From: Nematocida ironsii
Lineage: Eukaryota > Microsporidia
Length of the DNA: 64,000 nucleotides
Reading direction: 5' to 3'
Assembly (NCBI GenBank): GCA_001642415.1
Contig: LTDK01000094.1
Location: 1-64,000 of the forward strand
Translations under genes and position numbers: made by a program
The notes under the pieces: generated by a model
Database searches by the model: none
What the model saw: the letters and a program-made list of their open reading frames with translations, nothing else
Told to the model about the DNA's origin: nothing
In this document: positions 57,661-64,000 of the stretch, piece after piece
Numbering within the stretch: position 1 is the first letter of the stretch
Layout of the letters: each line of letters begins with the position of its first letter

Positions 57661-58279
57661 GCAAGAACAGACAGTACATTCTATTATAAGCGCATTAGAC
57701 TGTATTACAGCAGGGAAAGAATTTACATAAGAAAATATTTCAAGCAGGATGGGCATTATGTAGGATTTGTACACATGTTAGTAATATTAAATTTCGAGGT
57801 TTTCTGGTTATATAAGTTTTATTATTTGTATGGGATGATAAACAAGTTTAATAATTTATAAAAATATAGAAATGGCTATTTTGTGTTATAGGAATACGTG
57901 ATGGAGAGGGTTCAATAATTAAGTTGTATAATAATTAAAGTGTTTTTATAAAAAGAGCAAGCCAGTTAAATAACAAACTTGGTGTATATTAGTATAGATT
58001 GTTATAAAGATATTTTAGAATTTTAATCTATCGAATTATTTGGGTTATTTATTGTTCAGATATTATGCCTAGAAATAACTAAAAATAGAAAATAATCAAA
58101 AAACAAAAGCGGCAGTAATATAAGGATAGAATGGGAGTGTTGTGTGGAAAGTACAATATAATCAATAAAATAACGGTGTAATGAAGGATAATAGTAAAAT
58201 TATTTATTATGTATTTCGGGGTATAGTATATTAGGTTATGTATACCAGGCCGATTAGAGTATATCTACAATATATTGGG
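57661..58279. other. AT-rich intergenic region
   Basis: 619 bases; contains a TTTCGGGGTAT motif copy (58213-58224, plus strand). No gene seen. Confidence 0.55.
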
Positions 58280-58798
58280 CTAGACCTCTTCCAGCCTCCT
58301 GTCATTCTGCTTTCTTACAATGCACGACTTATCTATGCTGTAGACTGTTCCTGTGTCCGTAAGTGCTATGTACAAATTATCATCAACTGTTGCACACTTA
58401 GTAATGTATTTAGTCTCATCATCAATAGTAACTTCATATAAGTACTGTCCTATGCTGCTTATTTGGTCAATATTATTCTGCTCCATTTCTATTCCTATCA
58501 TGGCATACTCTTCTTGTAATGCATCAAAGTTAATCTCTACTTTATATTCTATTTCATCACTGTCTTGCGATGTTTTTTGGGTGTTGATACTTGCCAGAGT
58601 CTCTTCTGTTGGGTGCAGTGCGCTTTCTATTAAAATGTCCCCTGTAAGTATTTCTAGCATAGGGTTATCAAAAATAAAAAGAGGATTTGATATAGATGGT
58701 TTGTCAAATGTAGTGGAGCGGTTCATGGCGAGTGAATAATTAAGGAATGCGTCATTTAACACCTCTGTTGTTTCTTCTGGCAGTAATAAATATCCCAT
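58280..58798 (-). CDS. Unidentified acidic protein
   Basis: 172 residues from the Met at 58796-58798 (MGYLLLPEETTEV); a longer frame begins at 58867, but the added 23 residues come from AT-rich leader-like sequence. Acidic, with beta-like pattern in the last third (GQYLYEVTIDDETKYITKCA...NLYIALTDTGTVYSIDKS). No signal peptide, span or known motif. Function unknown. Confidence 0.55.
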   Translation of the reverse strand: MGYLLLPEETTEVLNDAFLNYSLAMNRSTTFDKPSISNPLFIFDNPMLEILTGDILIESALHPTEETLASINTQKTSQDSDEIEYKVEINFDALQEEYAMIGIEMEQNNIDQISSIGQYLYEVTIDDETKYITKCATVDDNLYIALTDTGTVYSIDKSCIVRKQNDRRLEEV

Positions 58799-59231
58799 GC
58801 GTATATGAAAATCAAAGAAAATAAAATAAATAATAGCTGAAGATTCGCGGAGGATGGCTAAAGACATAACAAAAACAAAAAAATGAAATTAAAAATAATA
58901 AAACCAATTATACTGCATTACATACTAAAGAACTTTAAACACACCGAGATGTATATTATAATGCTTTTTACTTAGTTTATATAAAGAACAGATTCTAGTA
59001 TATTGCCAAATGGATTCATTTTTGGCATAAGATAATTAATTTACAGTTTATATGCACAGAAACGCATATTAAAACTCTCTTAAGAGTTATTCCGGGCGTA
59101 CATTTCAGACAGTGAAAAAACTAATAAACAACTTAACAGAGATAAAACTTGAAATATAGTATGTTTAACTATATTCATTATACTGCATATATAGGCAGTT
59201 CGATGGATATTAGACAGAAGAGATTATATAT
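58799..59231. other. AT-rich intergenic region
   Basis: About 430 bases between the 172-residue gene start and the RNase P RNA 3' end. Nothing seen. Confidence 0.5.
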
Positions 59232-59235
59232 AAAA
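59232..59235 (-). terminator. TTTT after RNase P RNA
   Basis: The minus strand reads CTTTTA immediately after the P1 helix, as expected of a Pol III transcript end. Confidence 0.5.
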
Positions 59236-59460
59236 GAGTATGTGGAGAGTAGTCTGAATTAAGTTATGGACGTACACATTGGCCCACCTTTCGATTTGAC
59301 TATCCGGCTAGCACCAGCCATCTCAACTGTACAGAGTACAGGAACAATTTCTGGTCAGCTGGCACGTAAGGTTTCCCTTTGATTATTTCAATCTGTGCAT
59401 GGCTACTCTCAGACCTTCCTAAAGATATTTCTACCTCTATCGAAAGCTTCCACCTACTAC
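59236..59460 (-). ncRNA. RNase P RNA
   Basis: About 225 bases on the minus strand with the conserved regions of eukaryotic nuclear RNase P RNA in order: CR-I GGAAGCTTTCG just inside the 5' helix, GGAAGGTCTGAGA (identical over 13 bases to the human H1 RNA segment), and CR-V AATTCAGACTACTCTCC (17 bases as in H1). The ends close as helix P1: GTAgGTGGA (rc of 59449-59457) with TCCACaTAC (rc of 59238-59246), with one mismatch. A TATA-like TTTAAAATATTTTAT lies about 20 bases upstream (59466-59480) and a T-run lies downstream. It is shorter than yeast or human P RNA. RNase MRP is unlikely because its CR-V differs. RNase P trims tRNA 5' leaders. No protein frame is convincing here. Confidence 0.88.
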
Positions 59461-59465
59461 AAGGG

Positions 59466-59480
59466 ATAAAATATTTTAAA
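59466..59480 (-). promoter_or_regulatory. TATA-like element of the RNase P RNA gene
   Basis: TTTAAAATATTTTAT on the minus strand, about 10-20 bases upstream of the mapped 5' helix. Similar AT boxes precede the snoRNA cluster. Confidence 0.4.
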
Positions 59481-59495
59481 GTAAAAATAAAAAGT

Positions 59496-60044
59496 CTATT
59501 TATTGTTAAGAATGTTAATTATACTAAAAGATACAATCCATGCAAGGTTCAAGTAGTCTACGCATATCGCGCAGTGTATAATTAGCTCAGATATATAGTG
59601 CAGGTACTTTATGCGGCGCTTTTTCTTGAATATCAAATAGTGTGCAACTGTCTGTAGGAGAGTTCCTGTGCAGAATAAGTACACTTGGGAGGACTTGCTC
59701 TCGACTGATCTCATTAGTATCATTGGGTAGTAGATAATACCCACTGCCAGATGGAGAATGTTCATTCTGCTTGTATAATTATAGGAGTATACAGAGGATT
59801 CAATAAGTCTTCTAAGAATGTGTATGCCCAGTAAGTGGGTGCTTTTACTGGTATATTTAAAGAAGTAGATCAGAATAAAGAAAATAGCCGCATTTAAATA
59901 GAAAAAAATAAAGCAGTCTTTGTCTATTGTGCTAATGGAAGGAACAGCCCTCCCTATGCCCCCGTTTTGTGTTAGCGGGTTTATAAGGAAAAAGACCCCC
60001 CAGGACACCCCTATAAGAGCTGTAAAGAATGCTTCATACAACAT
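59496..60044 (-). CDS. Steroid 5-alpha-reductase-family protein, probably polyprenol reductase
   Basis: 182 residues from an ATG with about five spans. LGIHILRRLIESSVYS followed by a span and GIIYYP matches the HxLRRxxE ... GxxYY block of SRD5A3/Dfg10 polyprenol reductase, which makes dolichol from polyprenol in the ER. The C-terminal half is short; the usual catalytic SPNYLAE-type helix appears only as YLHYISELIIH, and the last span is reduced to VSFSIINILNNK. Overall length is well below the roughly 250-320 of other members, so it is a reduced enzyme or a related reductase. Dolichol would feed DPM1. Confidence 0.6.
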   Translation of the reverse strand: MLYEAFFTALIGVSWGVFFLINPLTQNGGIGRAVPSISTIDKDCFIFFYLNAAIFFILIYFFKYTSKSTHLLGIHILRRLIESSVYSYNYTSRMNILHLAVGIIYYPMILMRSVESKSSQVYLFCTGTLLQTVAHYLIFKKKRRIKYLHYISELIIHCAICVDYLNLAWIVSFSIINILNNK

Positions 60045-60268
60045 AAATGAAAAGTAAAATTATAAAACAAGTAAATATTTGTTGCCCCTGTCAATCATTT
60101 GAGTATATGCAGAGTATCCAATGCCAAGGTTTGTAATTGCACAGAATGCCGCTATATTTACACATTAATACCTTCTGATTAAAGCATAGAGAAATTTCAG
60201 GGTATACCTTAAAGTAGAAAATATCTAATTTATTCTTAAAAATAGGTTTATTAGTGTTTATATCACTA

Positions 60269-61501
60269 TTATGCAGTCTGGCATGATGGCCCGGATTCTT
60301 CTCTGCGGGAATGAGACTCGTGGCTAGAGCTGTTCTGCTGGTTATTGTACCATTTGTTTATGTCGTGCTTTGATATAAAGCATGCTCTGTGTGTTGGTGA
60401 GTATGTGCTGGCTGTGTAGTTAAGTAGTTCGGTTCCCAGGTCCTTTATCTTCTGCACTGGTGGAAGTATAGGAACAATTCTTACAAAGAGAGATCCCTTG
60501 TTTCCTCTTCTCATGGGCATTCCTTCATTATCAATGCGCAGGTAGTCCTCTCCTATATCCTGTGCACTTGCAGTGGGATAGCCAACTGTGATTACTCTCT
60601 TATCAATGGTTGTTATCTCGATGGGTTTCTGCATAAGAATATCGCCGATTGGCACCTTTACCTCGGTATACAGATGCTCTGCAGTAAGTCGAGTAAAGTT
60701 GGGGTCTTCTTTTATAGAGACAACAACAATTAAATCTCCAGTAACTAGTCCTTCTGCCTCATCTCCCATTCCCTTGTATGAGAGCTTGTATTCATCTGTT
60801 ACACCAGCTGGTATTGTTATTTCTATGTTTTCTACCTTCTTGGTGTATCCCTGTCCAGAGCAGGATGTACAGCTTGGCCCAGACTTGATTATTCCATGCC
60901 CTCTGCACGTGTTACATGTAACTTCTCTTTGCAGTCTGATTCCTCCCATGTTTGTAATTTCGGAGTATACACCATGCCCACGGCACTTAGTACACGTCTT
61001 TGTGCTCATGGAGCCAGTGGCCTTGCATGGCTTGCATATAATGTTTCTGGTTATCTTTCTGGTTAGCTTTATCTCGTTCATCACATCAGCAAGTGTTAAG
61101 TGCACTTTCTCGACCTTTGGGTTGTTTTTCTGCTGCCTTCTTTCTCCGCCAAACATTGAGCCCATTGACCCTCCGAAGAAGGATGAGAAGAAAGACTCGC
61201 CGTCCCCGAATCCTTCAAACCCACCTCCTTGCTGGTTAGGGTCTATTCCTTTATCATACATGGCCTTCTTTTCGGGCACAGAAAGAACTTCATACGCATT
61301 TGTTATTTCTGAAAACTTCGCATCCATTTCCTTCTTTAACTGCTCCCTCTCTTTATCCGTTTTGCACGCCTTAAGTGCGTTTGCCACTGTAAGACCATCT
61401 GAGTGATACTTCTTGGCGAGTGCTCTGTATGCAGACTTTATTTCCTTTTCAGATGCATTTGGGTCTACATTTAATAATTTATAATATCCTTTGACATCCA
61501 T
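60269..61501 (-). CDS. Type I DnaJ/Hsp40 (Ydj1-like)
   Basis: 410 residues: J domain (1-75), Gly/Phe-rich stretch (about 82-120), cysteine-rich zinc domain with four CxxCxGxG repeats (CKPCKATG, CTKCRGHG, CNTCRGHG, CTSCSGQG; about 155-220), then C-terminal substrate domains. The HPD tripeptide is HSD here (H33-S34-D35), an unusual change. Helix III carries an insertion (LKACKTDKEREQLKKE). The protein ends CQTA, a possible CaaX farnesylation box as in Ydj1, though Q and T are atypical in the middle positions. It should deliver substrates to Hsp70; divergent from MSI1 (92 bases between starts). Confidence 0.93.
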   Translation of the reverse strand: MDVKGYYKLLNVDPNASEKEIKSAYRALAKKYHSDGLTVANALKACKTDKEREQLKKEMDAKFSEITNAYEVLSVPEKKAMYDKGIDPNQQGGGFEGFGDGESFFSSFFGGSMGSMFGGERRQQKNNPKVEKVHLTLADVMNEIKLTRKITRNIICKPCKATGSMSTKTCTKCRGHGVYSEITNMGGIRLQREVTCNTCRGHGIIKSGPSCTSCSGQGYTKKVENIEITIPAGVTDEYKLSYKGMGDEAEGLVTGDLIVVVSIKEDPNFTRLTAEHLYTEVKVPIGDILMQKPIEITTIDKRVITVGYPTASAQDIGEDYLRIDNEGMPMRRGNKGSLFVRIVPILPPVQKIKDLGTELLNYTASTYSPTHRACFISKHDINKWYNNQQNSSSHESHSRREESGPSCQTA

Positions 61502-61593
61502 TACTCTATTAGTAAATTTTTTGCTATTATATATATGGAAAATTCCAGAACTATAAATATATTCTAGAATTAAAATATCAATTCAAAAAGAAA

Positions 61594-62766
61594 ATGGATC
61601 CAGAAGAAATAACCATATGCGAAGAATTTAAAACATGGAGAAAGAACGTGCCATATCTCTATGATATGTTGCTATCCCATGCACTCACTTGGCCATCTCT
61701 TACTGTGCAGTGGTTTCCTGACGCAGTCAGAAATGAAGAGACAGACACCACAATGCAGCGACTGCTTCTTTCCACGCAGACATCTGGGCAGGAGGATGAG
61801 TACTTGCAGATAATGTCAGTTACTCTTCCGGACACGGTAGGGGATGAAGCAGTGCGCTCTTTAGATGATGGAGGGTACGGCCTTGGTGAGTCAAAGGTAA
61901 GAATAACTCAGAAGATACCGATGCAGCATGAAGTGAACAGGGCCAGGTACATGCCTACCAACAACAACCTAATTGCAGTGAAATACGACAACCCAGAGGT
62001 GCACATTTATGACTACACGAAGCATCCATCCTTTGGAAAAGAAGCAGTGCCAGACATAGTCTTCAGCGGGCATACAAAGGGAGGATTTGGTCTGGCGTGG
62101 AATCCTGTGGTTGAGGGTGAGCTCTGCAGTGCAGGGTACGATGGAGTGGTGTGTGTATATAATCTTAATGCAGGAACAGAGCCCGTTAATAAGATAGAAG
62201 AGAGCGAAGAGATAAATGACATTGCAATTTCAAATGATGGGAGCATACTTGCACTAGGGATGGACAAGACTGGCACACGCCTGGTAGATAAAAGAACAGG
62301 AGAGAAAAAGCTTCTTGCCACGGGAGAGACACTTAGTGTGCAGTTCTCCCCAGAGAATACATCATGGCTTGCCACGGGTACTAAGGAGGGAGCACTTACT
62401 ATATGGGACATAAGGAATGATGCAGCCCCCATATACACACTTCTAGGGCACGAGGGAGATGTCACGCAAGTTGAGTGGTCACCCCACTATGAGAATGTGC
62501 TGGCTTCGTGCGGATCAGATAGAAGAGTGCGACTGTGGGACCTGTCTAAGGTAGGCCAGGAGCAGTCAGAGGAAGACAAAGAAGACGGCCCTCCAGAGCT
62601 GCTTTTCATTCACGGTGGTCATACAGATGCCGTGTGCGATATCTCATGGAATCCACACGAGCCCTGGGAGATTGCTAGTGTGGCGAATGACAATATTCTC
62701 CAGGTATGGCAGGTATCTTCTTTAATTGCAGGTGATAATGAAGCAGAGGAGAGCGATCACCAGTAA
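61594..62766 (+). CDS. WD40 histone-binding protein, MSI1/HAT2/RbAp48 family
   Basis: 390 residues. The N-terminal helix (about 10-35, EEFKTWRKNVPYLYDMLLSHALTWPSLTVQW) is the H4-binding hallmark of RbAp46/48. Then seven-bladed WD40 repeats with GH...WD spacing, for example SGHTKGGFGLAWNP, LLGHEGDVTQVEWSPH and HGGHTDAVCDISWNPHEPW. Members serve in CAF-1, HAT1, HDAC and NuRF complexes; MSI1 and HAT2 cannot be told apart here. Pairs with ASF1 in histone deposition. Divergent from the DnaJ gene. Confidence 0.92.
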   Translation: MDPEEITICEEFKTWRKNVPYLYDMLLSHALTWPSLTVQWFPDAVRNEETDTTMQRLLLSTQTSGQEDEYLQIMSVTLPDTVGDEAVRSLDDGGYGLGESKVRITQKIPMQHEVNRARYMPTNNNLIAVKYDNPEVHIYDYTKHPSFGKEAVPDIVFSGHTKGGFGLAWNPVVEGELCSAGYDGVVCVYNLNAGTEPVNKIEESEEINDIAISNDGSILALGMDKTGTRLVDKRTGEKKLLATGETLSVQFSPENTSWLATGTKEGALTIWDIRNDAAPIYTLLGHEGDVTQVEWSPHYENVLASCGSDRRVRLWDLSKVGQEQSEEDKEDGPPELLFIHGGHTDAVCDISWNPHEPWEIASVANDNILQVWQVSSLIAGDNEAEESDHQ

Positions 62767-63200
62767 ATCTATTAAATACCCAAATATCTTAAAATTCAAC
62801 TGTTTATGTTTTTTTTGTATGCTATATTCCATGATCACTAGCAAAATATCTATAACTCTTTGTACTATAAAATATTTTTTGACATATTTTCAGCAAATAT
62901 CTAGAAGTGTCTCTGCATGCTTTATATCTTAGTGAAACAGAGAATCAATTAAATATTTCATATGTCATAATTATAAGACACATTGTTATTTCACATAGAA
63001 TAAAGAGCATAATGAATTTTGGGTTGGGTGTAGTTTAGAAGGTGCTTTATATTGAATAGACCGAATATAGAAAGGTAATTGTATGAGTATATTTATTTGT
63101 TTTTTATAATTTCCTAATCAAAGGATTCCTCTATTTATTTACTATCCTTCTGGATATATTTATTTTTACATATATAAATACATTTTAAATAGTAAACAAT
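62767..63200. other. Intergenic region upstream of the aquaporin
   Basis: 434 AT-rich bases. It contains TACATATATAAATAC about 35 bases before the aquaporin ATG. No gene seen. Confidence 0.5.
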
Positions 63201-63983
63201 ATGGGCCTTACATTTAACTGGATAGTATTACAATCGTTCCTAGCAGAGGGACTATGCACTGCGCTGTTTGCCTTTGCAGTGTACTCTGTAGTCACTGGTG
63301 TGAATATCACGCCGTGCGCAGATGGAGTAGCAAATATTGCTGTTACACTAACAATTGCACTAACCAGTGTTGCAATTATTTATGCATTTATGGACATAAC
63401 CATAGCACACTTTAATCCAGCAATTACTCTTGCTGCGATAGTTACAGGAAAGCTGCCTATTTTCATGGGGCTCGGGTATATAATTATGCAGGCGTGCGGT
63501 GCCATGCTTGGATCAGCAGTAATGCTACTTACAAAGCCTGGGTCATCATCTGATCTGCTTGGATACACTCGGTCAACTCTAGCCCCAAATGCCAGCATAG
63601 GAAATGCAATTTTAACAGAGATAGTTCTTACAGGTATACTTACGTATGTTGCATTCTCTGTGGCCATCAATGTGTTCAATCCTCCCACACAGGTAAAGAT
63701 TGAGGTGCCAGATGAGATTGAGGACAATGATAAGTTGCGTGTAGTCACCTCACAGGCACCAAACAGATCAGCATTTGCTCCCATCGCAATTGGGTTTACT
63801 CTGGGGTTCTTGTCTCTTCTGGGCATTGGCTCTAGTGGTGGTGTGTTCAACCCAGCAATCACTCTGCCAGGTACACTGTTCTCTGGTGTGTGGAGAGATG
63901 TATGGGTGTACTGGGTCGGACAATTCGTTGGTGGCATAGGAGGTGCTCTTCTGCACGTATGGATATTCGCTAAGACCGTATAA
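63201..63983 (+). CDS. Aquaporin (MIP family) with altered second NPA region
   Basis: 260 residues from an ATG, six spans plus two re-entrant loops. NPA motifs stand at 72-74 (HFNPAITL) and 217-219 (VFNPAITL). The second NPA is followed by Ile instead of the Arg that forms the selectivity filter in nearly all aquaporins. Loop D is long and charged (QVKIEVPDEIEDNDKLR). Water channels are thought to drive the rapid swelling that fires the microsporidian polar tube, so this is a candidate germination gene. The protein is complete, ending just before the window edge. Confidence 0.93.
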   Translation: MGLTFNWIVLQSFLAEGLCTALFAFAVYSVVTGVNITPCADGVANIAVTLTIALTSVAIIYAFMDITIAHFNPAITLAAIVTGKLPIFMGLGYIIMQACGAMLGSAVMLLTKPGSSSDLLGYTRSTLAPNASIGNAILTEIVLTGILTYVAFSVAINVFNPPTQVKIEVPDEIEDNDKLRVVTSQAPNRSAFAPIAIGFTLGFLSLLGIGSSGGVFNPAITLPGTLFSGVWRDVWVYWVGQFVGGIGGALLHVWIFAKTV

Positions 63984-64000
63984 TAAATATAGTATTTACT

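Noticed and set aside
59379..59585. 68-codon plus-strand frame
   Set aside because: It lies over the RNase P RNA and the 3' end of the polyprenol reductase-like gene and has no domain.
1..64000. CRISPR arrays, operon-type riboswitches, rRNA operons
   Set aside because: None seen; the gene content is eukaryotic and no direct-repeat/spacer pattern or rRNA gene is present.

Overview
The window looks like a chromosome segment of a microsporidian, most likely of the Nematocida clade; the clade is inference. The genes are eukaryotic, intron-free as far as I can see, short for their families and often separated by tens of bases. Recognisable proteins include RPT4, POB3, ASF1, MSI1/RbAp48, YAF9, an ARP8-like protein, CBP20, RPB10, a BRCA2 homologue, SUMO, CDC37, myosin regulatory light chain, NBP35, DPM1, a type I DnaJ, GAPDH and an aquaporin. 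A Tim17/22-like protein and NBP35 fit a reduced mitosome. Large secreted or multi-spanning proteins with no recognisable family fit lineage-specific host-facing proteins.

Layout. 0-3.3 kb: a cut-off minus-strand gene, an ERCC1-like protein and a coiled-coil protein. 3.4-12.2 kb: a gene-poor AT-rich island with two large signal-peptide proteins and a five-span membrane protein split by an in-frame stop. 12.2-12.5 kb: three tandem C/D-box snoRNAs on the minus strand; each guide can be matched to conserved large-subunit rRNA. 12.8-30.5 kb: housekeeping genes (BRCA2, tRNA-Leu, CSC1-type channel, acid phosphatase, PKA regulatory subunit, RPB10, NBP35, myosin light chain, DPM1, CBP20, topoisomerase III, Tim17/22-like, YAF9, POB3). 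30.8-42.7 kb: a second AT-rich island with a secreted coiled-coil protein, a secreted protein interrupted by a frameshift, a five-span membrane protein between about 63-bp inverted repeats, and a GC-rich non-coding patch near 34.4-34.8 kb. 42.7-64 kb: dense housekeeping genes (GAPDH, ASF1, RPP2, possible cap-binding large subunit, aldo-keto reductase, ARP8-like, CDC37, tRNA-Gln, RPT4, cyclin, SUMO, RNase P RNA, polyprenol reductase-like, DnaJ, MSI1, aquaporin).

How the genes fit together. Chromatin assembly and remodelling is well represented (ASF1, MSI1, POB3, YAF9, ARP8-like). Ribosome and RNA maturation is represented by the snoRNAs, RNase P RNA, RPP2, CBP20 and RPB10. DPM1 and the polyprenol reductase-like protein belong to dolichol-dependent glycosylation. 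The snoRNA cluster and RPP2 share an unusual promoter block, which suggests common control of ribosome production.

The strongest undescribed signals are the snoRNA cluster, the RNase P RNA, the shared C-rich promoter block, the dispersed TTTCGGGTTAT motif and the 3-kb inverted-repeat-flanked segment. All identifications were made by eye from sequence motifs; no database search was run.
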